From positions 270,363,369 to 270,427,368 of the forward strand of contig NC_057807.1 of assembly GCF_018294505.1 (NCBI RefSeq): DNA of 64,000 nt, read 5' to 3'. Origin of the DNA: Triticum aestivum. Lineage: Eukaryota > Streptophyta > Magnoliopsida > Poales > Poaceae. Below, in pieces: positions 1-11,587 of the stretch. The notes beneath the pieces are model-generated. The model worked only from the letters and a program-made list of their open reading frames with translations, ran no database searches and had not been told where the DNA came from. A program made the position numbers and the translations under genes. Positions within the stretch are counted from its first letter, which is position 1; every line of letters starts with the position of its first letter.

Positions 1-940
1 GTGAGGGAGCCCGAGGCCCCATCCGCCACTTCCTCTTGTAAGAGCGCCAGCGCGCACGCTGTATCCAAGTCCGGCGACCGTTGCACCAAGACCACCGCAC
101 AAATGTCTTTCCGCAGCCCCTCCATGAAGCGAGTGAGAAAATAGAAGGGATGAATTGTGTCAGAATACGAACTGAGATGATTAATGATAGATTCAAATTG
201 CTCAATGTAATCCGCGACCGTGGATGTTTGGCGCACGGTATAAAACTGACGGATAAGCGTCTGGTGACGATCACGCCCAAAACGTGTGCATAGCAGAGAA
301 GTAAATGATTCCCAATCAAATTCTGCAAGTCTTTTCTGGATAGACTGCAGCCAAATAGCTGCAGAGCCAGAGAAATTTAGTGCTGCCATTGGCACCCAAA
401 ACGAAGGCAGAATCGCAAATATAGTGAAGTACTGTTCACAAAGAGTCTTCCACAGGTTCGGGTTGTCCCCCGCAAATTGTGGAAACTGGATGGATGGGTG
501 TGCTTGGCCCAAGCCGCTGAGCAGCTAACTGGCATGCGCGATGGCGAAAGGGCAGGGGGAGATGGGGGAAGTTGAACTGACCCATTTGCCGGGAGCGGCG
601 GTGGCGTCATGAACGACGCCGTGGACGGCCCCCGTGCGGTGTTGAAGACGCCATGGCCATCGGGCCCTTGTGTAGTTGTGGCCACGCCAAGCACGGCCCC
701 GGTGTGGGTACCGGTCTTCGCAGGCTGTGTTTGACTCGCCATCGGTGCTTGGTGCAGCACGTCTTCCGAGCGCGACGGTGGTGGTGGTGGTGGTGCGAAC
801 TGCAGGGCCGCCACCGAATCGGTCAGATCGGCGACGCGCCGCTCGAGATCGGGCCGCCACGCCACGAGATCGTCGACCTTGGCGTTGGAGGCCTGGATCG
901 TGGCGGTGTGCTCCTTGAGCGTGGTCTCCAGTCGCTCTAG
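1..940 (-). pseudogene. Ty3/gypsy gag, main part (runs off window start)
   Basis: Minus-strand translation gives a retrotransposon Gag: a short coiled N-terminal part (LERLETTLKEH), a proline-rich linker, then the capsid-like core with GDNPNLWKTLCEQYF, a WLQS motif and YIEQFESI, as in the retrotransposon_gag family (PF03732). Gag forms the particle that packages element RNA. The frame shifts once near 525-545, between the proline-rich linker and the core, so the gene is broken. The start codon lies beyond a solo LTR, at 2692; removing that LTR and one target copy restores a continuous frame (QSF then LERL). The rest of the element (protease, polymerase) is beyond the left edge. The family assignment is firm at superfamily level; the lineage is not resolved. 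Confidence 0.82.
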
Positions 941-944
941 GAAC

Positions 945-2661
945 TGTTGGGGAACGCAGTAATTTCAAAAAAATTCCTACACACACGCAAGATCATGGTG
1001 ATGGCATAGCAACGAGAGGGGAGAGTGTTGTCCACGTACCCTCGTAGACCGTAAGCAGAAGCGTTAGCACAACGCGGTTGATGTAGTCGTACGTCTTCAC
1101 GATCTGACCGATCCAAGCACCGAACGTACGGCACCTCCGAGTTCAGCACACGTTCAGCTCGATGATGATCCCCGGGCTCCGATCCAGCAAAGCTTCGAGG
1201 ATGAGTTCTGTCAGCACGACAGCGTGGTGACGATGATGATGTTCTACCGGCGCAGGGCTTCGCCTAAACTCCGTGATGATATGACCGAGGTGGAATATGG
1301 TGGAGGGGGGCACCGCACACGGCTAAGGAACGATCCGTCGATCAACTTATGTGTTCTAGGGTGCCCCCCTGCCCCTGTATATAAAGGAGCAAGGGGGAGG
1401 CCGGCCGGCCCTTGTGGGCGCGCCAAGGAGGAAGAGTCCTCCAACTAGTAGGAGTAGGACTCCCCTTTTCCTACTCCTACTAGGAGGGGGAAGGGGGAGA
1501 GGGGGGAGGAAAGAGGGGGGGCGCCGCCCCCCCCTCCTAGTCCAATTCGGACCAGAGGGTGGCCGCCCCTCTCTCTTTCCACCAAGGCCCATGTGGCCCA
1601 TTATCTCTCCCCGGGGGGTTTCGGTAACCCTCCGGCACTCCGGTTTTCTCCGAAAACGTCCGGAACACTTCCGGTGTCCGAATATAGTCGTCCAATATAT
1701 CAATCTTTATGTCTCGACCATTTCGAGACTCCTCGTCATGTCCGTGATCACATCCGGGACTCCGAACAAACTTCGGTACATCAAAACTTATAAACTCATA
1801 ATAAAACTGTCATCGTAACATTAAGCGTGCGGACCCTATGGGTTCGAGAACTATGTAGACATGACCTAGAACTATTCTCGGTCAATAACCAATAGCGGAA
1901 CCTGGATGCCCATATTGGTTCCTACATATTCTACGAAGATCTTTATCGGTCAAACCGCATAACAACATACGTTGTTCCCTTTGTCATCGGTATGTTACTT
2001 GCTCGAGATTTGATCGTCGGTATCCAATACCTAGTTCAATCTCGTTACCGGCAAGTCTCTTTACTCGTTACGTAATGCATCATCCCGTAACCAACTCATT
2101 GGTCACATTGCTTACAAGGCTTATAGTGATGTGCATTACCGAGAGGGCCCAGAGATACCTCTCCGACAATCGGAGTGACAAAACCTAATCTCGAAATATG
2201 CCAACTCAACATGTACCTTCGGAGACACCAGTAGTACTCCTTTATAATCACCTAGTTACGTTGTGACGTTTGGTAGTACCCAAAGTGTTCCTTCGGTAAA
2301 CGGGAGTTGCATAATCTCATAGTTACAGGAACATGTATAAGTCATGAAGAAAGCAATAGCAATATACTAAACGATCAAGTGCTAAGCTAACGGAATGGGT
2401 CAAGTCAATCACATCATTCTTCTAATGATGTGATCCCGTTAATCAAATGACAACTCATTTGTCCATGGCTAGGAAACATAACCATCTTTGATAAACGAGC
2501 TAGTCAAGTAGAGGCATACTAGTGACACTATGTTTGTCTATGTATTCACACATGTATTATGTTTCCGGTTAATACAATTCTAGCATGAATAACAAACATT
2601 TATCATGATATAAGGAAATAAATAATAACTTTATTATTGCCTCTAGGGCATATTTCCTTCA
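945..2661 (-). mobile_element. Solo LTR of a BARE1/WIS/Angela-type Ty1/copia element
   Basis: A 1,717-bp LTR in minus orientation. It begins TGAAGGAAATATGCCCTAG on the minus strand, the familiar Triticeae copia LTR start, and ends in CA at 945. The 5-bp target duplication GGAAC is perfect at 940-944 and 2662-2666. No internal sequence is present, so the element has been reduced by LTR-LTR recombination. A TATA box (TATATAAAGG on plus, 1377-1386, read on the minus strand as CCTTTATATA) marks its promoter. It is inserted in the gag gene of the flanking gypsy element. Confidence 0.93.
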
Positions 2662-2666
2662 GGAAC

Positions 2667-2692
2667 GACTGGATGGATGGATCCATGGCCAT
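2667..2692 (-). pseudogene. gag start codon segment, separated from gag by the solo LTR
   Basis: The start is ATGGCCATGGATCC on the minus strand (M-A-M-D-P-S-I-Q-S-F). The reading frame meets the target duplication and continues in phase into the main gag part on the far side of the solo LTR, which shows this is the original N-terminus. It lies about 80 bp downstream of the primer-binding site, the expected place for gag. Confidence 0.75.
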
Positions 2693-2770
2693 GAGGCGAG
2701 ATCGCGCCTGACGCAGGGCTCTTGTCTCCACGAACTGTGCCAGATTGACGCGGCGGAAGGGAGTGGGATT

Positions 2771-2784
2771 GGTCTCTGATACCA
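2771..2784 (-). other. Primer-binding site (initiator tRNA-Met type)
   Basis: Minus strand reads TGGTATCAGAGACC, two bases inside the LTR edge. TGGTATCAGAG is the usual plant LTR-retrotransposon sequence complementary to the 3' end of initiator tRNA-Met. It fixes the orientation of the gypsy element and the inner LTR boundary. Confidence 0.85.
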
Positions 2785-2786
2785 GA

Positions 2787-3138
2787 TGTAAGGTACAGGA
2801 TGGGATTCACTCGAACTAGCTTGATCTCACTCACGAATTCAAGTCTGGTATCTCGATTACAAGGGAATTGGGATTACAGAAAGAGGAATATCTGAAGAGA
2901 AGAACTAGGGTAAGCCGCCGCCGCCGTTTGCCTTGATCCACTGGATGTCCTAATCACCGAGGGGCGTGCCTTAAGTAGCCAGCTGTGCGGTTGGGCTCAA
3001 CGGGCCCACTGCGGCCCAGAGTTGGTTGGGTTGGGCTTCTTGGTCCTGATGGGTCGAGAGGCAGCGACGGGGTCGCTGCCGCCTGGGTCCTTCCTGTTAG
3101 CGATCAGAGTAGGGTCACCTGGACTAGGGGCGCTGACA
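2787..3138 (-). mobile_element. Short 5' LTR of the gypsy element
   Basis: Lies directly outside the primer-binding site. On the minus strand it starts TGTCAGCGCCCC and ends CCTTACA, giving TG...CA termini and a length of about 352 bp. The outer boundary is set only by the TG dinucleotide, because the partner LTR is outside the window and no target duplication can be compared. Confidence 0.6.
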
Positions 3139-3329
3139 AGTGAGAATCCAATGACATTGTGCCCCATGCTAACCAAGGCTTCAGAATCGTTTCCGTTATC
3201 ACTTGTTGCCAGTCTACAGAAAAAGGACCAAATGACATAATTGGCTCGACTTAACAGCCATACGGCGGTGAATCCGGGCCTTGTACAATCAATACTTCAC
3301 TAACATTGACGAAGAGAGAAGTTGTTGGT

Positions 3330-4488
3330 TTACATCCAGAATGCCACAGGATCCACCAAGAAGGCAGAGTATTCCGTCACTGACTTGGGCAGTTCAAAGG
3401 ACCGAACGCGACGGCGCGCGGCGGTGCGGAGGTCTCCATTCTTGTCATTCACCAGCGAAAACGTGGTCAGTCGAAGCAAGTAGCGCTCACGCTCAGGCAG
3501 GTACTCCCTGTACATGCCCTCCTCACGGTCGTCCAGGGAGAGACACTGCACGAGACAGAACATGCTTCTGCAGCCCGTGTCCAGGTAGACAAGGGCGGCG
3601 CCGATGTGCTTCTCGTTTGGGTCCTCACAGAAGAGCTTCTCCTTGCTGAGCTTCCAGGCCGGGGGCTCTCTACCGCCGTTGTAGTCCCCGTCGTCGTCAC
3701 CGGTAGACGGCACGTCACAAGAGCAGAGGTGGCCGAGCATGTCCGGGTCTCGGGCGAGGCCAACCCAGGCGTCCAGGTCACAGTCATAGTGCGCGGGGCC
3801 CTTGAAGGGCAGCTTCCAGTTGCCGCTGCGCATCCAGCGGGGGGAGCTCGCCGTGGTGTCGAAGCTGAACGTGGCGCCGGTCTTGCCGTCGACGCTGACG
3901 AAGATGGTTCGTCCGTCATGGTGCACGGCGTGAGAGGTGACGCGCTCGCGCTTGAAGGGCGGCGGCGGGAGGCGGCGCCACGACCGCCACTTGGGCACGT
4001 CCATGCCGCAGTTGGGGTCGACGAGCGGCGGAGGCGGATGGAGCATCTCGAAGGTGTCGAAATCCAGGCCGTAGAGCCTGTCCGCGACGGGTACGTAGAT
4101 TGGGGCGCTCGGGTCCCTCCGCATCCGGGGGCCGAAGCTGAGGCACCGCGTGCGGACGTCGAAGACGGGGACGTAGCGCCTGGGCGTGTGGTGCAAGGCC
4201 ATGATCTTGGTGCCAAAGGCCGCCGTGAAGTGGTCGGCGCCTTGGTGCGGAGCCTCCAGGCGGAAGACCGCCGGTGGCAAGCGCCGGTCGGAGTGTTTAC
4301 GTGGGCTGTTGCCTGCATGTTCCTTCTCCGAGGTGTGGATGTCGGCATTCGTAATCCTCCTCCAGGTCTACCTTGCGGATGCTGTATCCCTGTTCCCAGT
4401 CTTCCGTGACGAGGTAGAGGTGCTTCCGCCGGCGAGGACGCTTGGCTGCACGGCCACCGCCGGTGGCATCCGCTAAACGCCTTGGCAT
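3330..4488 (-). pseudogene. DUF1668 family protein, one frameshift
   Basis: Grass-expanded family of unknown function (DUF1668, PF07893), read as a beta-propeller-like protein. The N-terminal part (ATG at 4488) has KHLYLVTEDWEQGYSIRKVDL, the family's usual opening. The main part (to 3330) has VFRLEAP, FGTKIMALH, VFDVRTR, TSHAVHHDGRTIFVSV, ELDAWVGL-like LDAWVGLARDPD, EKLFCEDP, FCLVQC and the usual C-terminal PVAFWM. The two parts are in different frames, offset by one base between about 4310 and 4345; the first frame hits TAA at about 4297. The joined length is near 385 residues, normal for the family. Either a true pseudogene or a single-base assembly error. No introns are needed. Followed at 3140-3330 by AT-richer sequence likely to be the 3' UTR. 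Confidence 0.8.
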
Positions 4489-4573
4489 CCTTGATCTTCT
4501 TTCCTCTGCGCCTTGATTTCCCACCTCCCTTGCAGGGCAAAAGATCAATTTTCCCACCTCCCTTGCCTTCTCT

Positions 4574-4735
4574 TAGGGCATGTTCGATTTTAAATAAGTC
4601 ATCAACTTATAAGTCGAAAAGTAAAAAAAATGACTTATTTTGCCAAACAGAGTCGATTTATAAGTCACCCCAACTTATAAATCATAAGTTGCTCCACCCC
4701 AACTTAAAACTTATATCATGATAAATGTTTATTAT
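4574..4735. mobile_element. Possible MITE remnant (AACTTATAAGTC repeats)
   Basis: AT-rich stretch starting AGGGCATGTTCGA with several copies of ACTTATAAGTC or ACTTATAAATC in both orientations (4606-4616, 4657-4667, 4673-4690). GGGC-TGTTCG starts are typical of hAT-like miniature elements in grasses, but no matching far terminus or target duplication was found. Confidence 0.4.
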
Positions 4736-4746
4736 TTATGCTAGAG
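4713..4746 (+). repeat. 35-bp scrap matching the copia LTR of 945-2661
   Basis: The stretch ATATCATGATAAATGTTTAT... through ATGCTAGA matches the minus-strand LTR near 2585-2620 with about two mismatches, but on the opposite strand. No other LTR sequence adjoins it. It may be filler DNA copied during break repair or the last trace of a second insertion. Confidence 0.5.
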
Positions 4747-5928
4747 GCAATATGGGACCCACGCAAAAGGAGCGAGGGAAATGGCTTGACGGCGCGGGAG
4801 TTGGGGCAGCACTGGTGTGGCTGCGCACACCAATGAGGAACACAAGAGGGGCCGAGAAGCAAAGAAGGCGGCGAGGGTCCGAGCTCGTGAGGGTTGGGAG
4901 TCGCCGGATGCTACCATGCCCCCCTTTCTAGCTCCCGCTGCACCGACGGAATCAGGAAATAGCGCACATCTTAATCAGGAAAGGCAGACGGAAATGAAGC
5001 CAACAGAAGCTGAATAAAGTAACAGAAGGAAGTGTGGCTTGCCGCACCCGGCAGCACACCGCTGCCGGGTATAGTCATATCCAACCCAACAAGCATTGCA
5101 AATATAAAAAATAGCAGATAAACCAATTATCACAGTAACTTCAACTTCCATCATGGACAGTCTATATATAAACCAATTATCTTATACACGAAAAGGAATT
5201 GCGTCTACATATCTAAATTAAGCTCAATGCTTTCAACACATGCATGGATACAACCATGACGCAAGACCCTGAGGTTCTTGTAACTGGCCCTAGCCTTCTC
5301 CCCGACTGCCTCCTGAACCGAGCAAAGGAAGCAAGCAAACGAACCAAGTGATGCAGCATTGAACTACATAAGAAGAGCAAGTCAAGAGAGGAAATCCAAA
5401 CCAGTTCACTGCACAACATCAGTAATTAAGGCACCAATCTCATAGATCTTGTTTATGAATGCAAATTTCCTAATGTCCCAGGTTGGCACCTAATTTGTTA
5501 CCACATACCAACATGAACCTTGAGCCAGAGCCTAAGACACTAACCTAAGATCTCTTGAATAATTCCAGGAAATAGACATTGCAGGTTTTAGATAATGCTA
5601 AATTGCACGGAGAATAGTTCAGGATCACATCTTATTTCTTATTGATGTTGCTCAAAATAAAATTCACCTTTCATACTTAAATAGGCGTGTCCTTAAACTA
5701 AGAGAGCAGAGGAAGGCACGGAACTACACCATCAATCTTACCGGGTGGAGACCAATGTAGCTGTTTACGGCGGATGCACTCCACACTTTTAGGGCTGATA
5801 CTCGACATGCGGTCCTGCGCATTGATTATAATGTGAAATTTAGACATGATTCATATATATTGTTTTCTAACGAATATTGCCAACAAACTCTGATGATAAT
5901 TATAAGTCGCCACAACGGAAGATGCTAC
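4747..5928. other. No gene seen; one short hairpin
   Basis: Nothing with coding character on either strand. A 10-bp perfect inverted repeat with a 5-base loop (ACCCGGCAGC / GCTGCCGGGT) lies at 5046-5070. The rest is AT-rich unique-looking sequence that could be the 3' part of the minus-strand transcription unit described next. Confidence 0.4.
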
Positions 5929-8900
5929 CTCTTGTCTTGGTCCTCCCACAAAGGCATGGTTCACTGCACATAATCTTAACCTCTGGGCCTCTACCTGAAT
6001 AACCAAACCAATTGTCATGGAAAGCATGAAATTACCTATACAACTCAGAGGCAACGTTGTTTACTACGCAATGTATATATGTCTATACCTTCAACATCAG
6101 TGAGATAGATTGGGTTGTCGATCGTCGATCCTGTCAATGTGCTTACCACCTAAACCCTGGTAAAAGTTAAATTCAAACCAAGAGTATTGATGTTAGCATG
6201 GACCCGGCATGGTTTGTCATAATATAAATACCAAGATATCACATTAGCAAGCAAAACAGGAGGGTGTGGTATAATTGAATGCATAGACGATTGCTATATC
6301 TTTTGTATAATTGAATGTATATATGGTTGGTACATTTTCTATATCCACGCGTGTATCAATCAGCAGGAAATTAATACTGGCAATCTATTCCAAACCGGGC
6401 AGTCTTTATCTACTGCTCGCACATCTCAGAGTCAGCTATCCATGTTCAATCAGATAGAAAATTAGCAAGGGGGAGGAAGAGAAAGAGAGACGACAGATAG
6501 AGGAAGAGTGGGAGGGTGAGGAGATAGGTGCAAGAACAAATAAAAATGTATAGTGGCCGAATCTGCGAGCCACACCATCCTACCCTTCTTCTTTCCATGG
6601 TTCTTTCCTGTCCTGGATACACAGGGTAAAAGAAAGCAGGTCAAGCGATATTTGAGCAAGAGAAATATGGAGAGGCGTGAGGGGAGTTCCATCAGGAGGG
6701 AGAGGGATGGGGTTTGTACCTTGACTATGTTGAGTTTGCCGTAACTGCACCTCCAGATCCAGGCAAGGTACTTTGTAATTTAGAAACAGAGAGAAGGGTA
6801 TCTTCTTGACTTCTTGTATCCATATCCTCTGCCTCTGTCTTGTAACTGGACCGAATCCAACACAGCACAAACCAGCCTGATAGTATTTATTGCCTGTATA
6901 TAGAAACAACAGTATAATTTTGAGAAAAATGAATCAGTTCAGAGGAGGAAAACAAATAGCTGACATATGTGATAATTTTTCAATGCTTAAAATATCAGGA
7001 ATCTAAACATCTATAAGATAGCAGCAACCCAATGAAAATCATCATGGATATAAAAAAACCTGAGACAAACATACAACAACTCATTCATGTAATAAGGATT
7101 TAAAAGCAAGGATCAGCTCACTTTAACAATGACATGGGTTTATAGCAAGGTAGATTATGTATTCTTTTTAAATGCTCACCGGCGCAAAGAGAAATCAGAG
7201 TAATCGCTAGAAATCACCACTCTAATATATCAAGTTTATATTAGAAGCACTCTAACATAGCAGTTGGTCCAGGCAACAACAAAGTAGATAGTTCTCATGG
7301 AAGCTGCTTTAGCAATTATATGCAACAGATACCTGAAATGAAAAACCACATACGGCATGCTCTATTTCTCGCCCTTGGCTTACCTCCTTCGAAACAACAA
7401 ATAGATATGCAATATCCATAGAAAAAAAACGAAGTTATGTCAGAAAATAACTGACGTATCTCTACTGGCATGAGATAATATGGATTGAAAATCAAGGAAA
7501 GGTAGTGAGCATAAAAACACAAGGAATTATCAATATCGAAGCAATACACTAACTGGTAGGATAGTGATGCACATGAAAAACTGGTATAGTGGTGATACCA
7601 AGATTAACCAATAGAACTTAGTAATTTTACCGGCTGGAAAAAGCATTCATTCATTAGGAATAGTATATGAGGCAATTATGCAAGGCAGAGCAGTATTCGC
7701 ATAATTAAATGGCATCACAGTTATCATAACCTCAAAATGCAGGAAGGTTTGTACCAAAATAAAGATCGAGGCAAGCTTGAACCATATAGAAACTTTTTAA
7801 ATTTAAGTAACTACCATATTTAACTATGTGTGTTAAATTAGAGAATGAATGTTTCTGATTATCCTACCGCCTTGTTGGGTACAAAAGTCCATCTAAAAAA
7901 CCAAACAGGGGGCTGCAAGTAAAGATGGTTTCAAACACAGGAGACCAAAAATGGAACTACTAATGATGTTAAAAATAACACCCCTCCCGCCACAAACTCC
8001 CATTACTAATATTTTTAACACAAGGGATTTTCTTAGGCCAGTTGGCAGCATGGTCCTCCCTCGGTTAATATACAGAATTACAACCATACTCCATGATATC
8101 TTTCCTGGAGAAATATCAAATTATATATGCCACTTCGCAACAGAACATAAATTCTACTAACAAATTCATGGAAAAGATGAGCTACAATTAAATACCTTTT
8201 GTGGCAATCGGCACTGGCTCGCCTCGACTCGCTGCGCAAAAACAGTAGCAACACCTGTAGTACACCGACAAAAGGCAAGCATGTCAATCGCATGACACAA
8301 GTGAAAAAACACAAAAGGCTCATTAGCTGGTCAGAGTGATTGCTAAACCATGAAACATGAAGTCATATGAAATCAATCAAATTTGCAATGCAAACAACTG
8401 ATGATTAAACGCAAGACAGTTGGATAAACCATGAAAGAAGCCACATGCCCTGAGAATGCTCCATTTTGTTCCACACTCTAACAATGCGATGCTGTTAGAT
8501 ACTGGGCGGTGCCGAACCTTCGGCCTTACCCTGATAGCCTCGATCTATTTTAAAAGATTGGGCAAAGGAGAAGGAGGATAACTATGTAAGCATGTAATTG
8601 TAACTAGAACTCCTATAGAAATCAATATGCACTAACCATGGCATGGTGCTATTGCTAACCAAGGTAGATTACCATCTTAGCATAACCTCTATCTGGATAA
8701 AAATAGAAACCTAGAACATATCTTCCTGAAACCATCTAAACTGGCGAGCGGAATTGACTCAAAGTACTCTGTTTGAAAATTTGTTTGTAGAGTCAAAACA
8801 TCTTGCTATGTTTAGCTAGCTTCAATGGTATACAAAATTAAGTTAACCATGTTACAACAGAAGCAAAGAGCAGTGTCTTAAATTAGATAAAAACCCACTT

Positions 8901-11180
8901 ACAGACTATATATTAGTCATCAACACGCTTTAAAAAATCAAGAGGGCACACTAATACTCTAGTTATCAATGTATAGAAATACAACATGTGTCTACAGTCA
9001 ATTTGTAACTTTCTACCTCAACCAGTCTCACTACATAAGCAGATATCCTCTAAGCAAGTCAAAGCATGTTATCCAAGCCAAGGCGATAAAACTAAATAGT
9101 TTCTAGATAAGTCGCAATCGGCAGTTGGAACTGAAGCCTCATAGTGTCTAGTAGAAGCGACCTAGAGCATCCTTCATGTAAATGGTGTCTATGACTAAAA
9201 GATCTTTATGGTAAAACAAGGATTAAGAGTAAGCCAGCGGGACAGTTATTACCTTGTTGGTCGGTGTTGCGGCACGTCACACCCCTGCGCTATGCAAAAC
9301 AACAAACCTAATAAGCAGCAGCATTAAAGATGGAGAGAAGTAACAATGTTGAGAAAAAGGTGAACAAAAAACAACCTCTTCCAATGCACAACAATGAAGA
9401 ACGGCAGGTAATAAAGGAAGGCAAGGGAAGGCCATATACATGCCAAGCAAATGCCAATAATAATATATGAAATATCCATCTATCTATACCTTCAAATGGT
9501 GTACGGTCATTTACGGGCTTATGAAATCAGCAAACTTCAAATAATCTGCATAGAAAGAAGATAGATAAATTAAATCTGAACTTGAACATGGGTTTAATTC
9601 ATAGAAGCAAGAAATGATAGTGTAATATATGACACATGATTATCATGGATCAAAAGAGAGTAGTTAGTACTATATAGTATTCTACTTTGGAATTTATGAG
9701 TGAACACACTGCAAAAAGAAAATCACGTATTAAGGGAGAGAAGCCTAAGACCAAATCTAAGGAAAGATATTGAAGGGATCACATTCATGGAGGCTTCTCT
9801 ATAGGGAACACTGAAAAATGCAATGGCACAGGCATACATATACAAAAGTTTTGCCAGTGAAAATTTTCTGGCATGATAACTAAATACATGACATCTCAAC
9901 TCAAAAAGCAAAACTAACCTACAACTTTAAATGTTAAACCTCTAAATAAAAAAGAACCGCATACTGCCAGCATGATAAATTCACAGTTTCCTCCAAAGAA
10001 GGTTTGTTCTACATCAAGACATTAGGACAATAAACACCCATTAGGACCACCAATAAACAGGTGAAATGATCATACTTTCCATAGGATTCAAATTTTACAA
10101 AGAATCTCCTCATACCATAGTAAATCACAAGTCTTCCTTTGGTAAATCTAAAAAACATACAAATAGTCAAAAATCTATGAGCTACTAAAGAAATTCACAT
10201 AACAAAAAAATTAAATCTAAAAAACATACATAGTGTCATAGTGTGATTGGTGCATGAAACCTGAACCCAATATAATTAAGATAGCATATGTTCCTAGCTG
10301 AATTATTTTAGAGGTCTACCTCTTTTGCCTCAAAACAAAGTATCCAAATTCAGTCCCCAATTCCATGAAATAGGTTCAGATGGTGTCGAGTTTCAACTTT
10401 GACTTGCTGGTCCTGATAAATGTAAAAGTAAGACATGATTTGTCATAGATGAAAATGAACCAACTATGCACTATATATTGCACGCAGGAATATAAAACGA
10501 AGAGTGGCCCTTGTCCTGGCGCTTGTTGGGGCCGAAGAATCGCATCTCAGGTTCTATTGCATCTCCTCCAAGACTGCAGCAGAGAGGAGCTTCATGAAGA
10601 GAGCAACACAAGCAGCATCGCATCGAGAAGGGGAGGAGGGCACCTTGACGGGGTCGGAGCAGACGAGCTGCCCGGCCGCACGAGAACGGCAGTAGCCGCT
10701 GCCACCTCCTCTTCTCCTAGCGCGCGAGCAACTGGGGAGGGCGCGGATCCAGATGAACCGCGGCAGCCGTGGTGGATCTGGCCGCCGCCTGGCCTGCTCC
10801 CCGTCCCCATCCGTCCATCCATGTGGGTGGGTGAGGGGCGGGGCTAGGGTTTTGGGCGGTGTTACCTCGTCCGTCCATCTGAGGAGGGAGGGAGGGAGGT
10901 CACCAGTGGTGGTGAGATCTGCCTCTCCTCTCCTCTCAACTCCGGGTGACGTCCGGCGCAAGTTGGAGGAAGGGGTCGCCTGGGTTGGGGGCGACGGCGT
11001 CGGAGGCGAGGACATGAGGAGGAGAAGGGGAGGCTAGGGCGTGGAGGGTGGTCGACGTCCACGGGAGGAGAGGAGGCAGGGTGGCGGCGTGGGGGACGGG
11101 AGGAAGAGAGAGGTTTGTTGCTGCTGCTCCCCTCCGCCGCCGCTGTGTGCTCCCCGTCCTCCCTCCGCTGCCGCTCATCG
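5929..11180 (-). ncRNA. Possible spliced minus-strand transcript, coding potential unclear
   Basis: Several minus-strand blocks have an AG acceptor before and a GT donor after, and look like exons: 10321-10417, 9490-9545, 9253-9284, 8196-8254, 6720-6893, 6089-6156 and 5929-5994. Examples are TGCAG before 9545 with GAAG/GTATAG after 9490, and TACAG before 6893 with CAAG/GTACAA after 6720. The GC-rich block 10500-11180 has a donor-like GAG/GTAACA at 10866 and resembles a 5' exon with promoter. The longest exon (174 nt) is open in one frame, but no protein family is recognised and the short exons do not assemble into one clear ORF. A long non-coding RNA or a fast-evolving gene are both possible. 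All splice calls are by eye. Confidence 0.3.
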
Positions 11181-11587
11181 TTGTTGGGCGCCATGCTGGT
11201 CAGCGGCGACTTGCCACGTTGGCAGGGCATGGCACCATGACCCTCCAGGACAGGACTCCATGCCATGATCATGACGCCCCTGCCCAAGGCGCCATGCCCC
11301 TTGCGTCAACAAAACAGAGCATCCCCTGTTTTCCCCTTCATAAACCCTCACTTTTCCCCTTTCTTCACTCCGGCCGTACCACTCAAGGCCCTCCCTAATG
11401 CCCACAAAATTTCATGGATCGGAGCTTCAAATCGGTGATTTATCCTTCCCTTCGACACCTCAAGGTATTCTCCATCATCCCTCCTCTTTTTGTTGGTTGA
11501 AATCTCCACATTGTGGGGATTTGGGGAAACACTAGGTCATCCAATTTTGCTATTTTTGTTGATGCATTTTGGTGTTTATGATTCTAG

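Noticed and set aside
377..986. Overlapping open frames on both strands near the left edge
   Set aside because: Only the frame with Gag motifs is supported; the others are shadows in the GC- and Pro-rich linker.
3467..4540. Long Arg/Ser-rich minus frame and plus frames over the DUF1668 gene
   Set aside because: They overlap the DUF1668 frame in other phases and have the Arg/Ser/Ala bias typical of GC-rich shadow frames.
5046..5070. GC hairpin resembling a bacterial terminator
   Set aside because: Plant nuclear DNA does not use such terminators, and no U-run follows.
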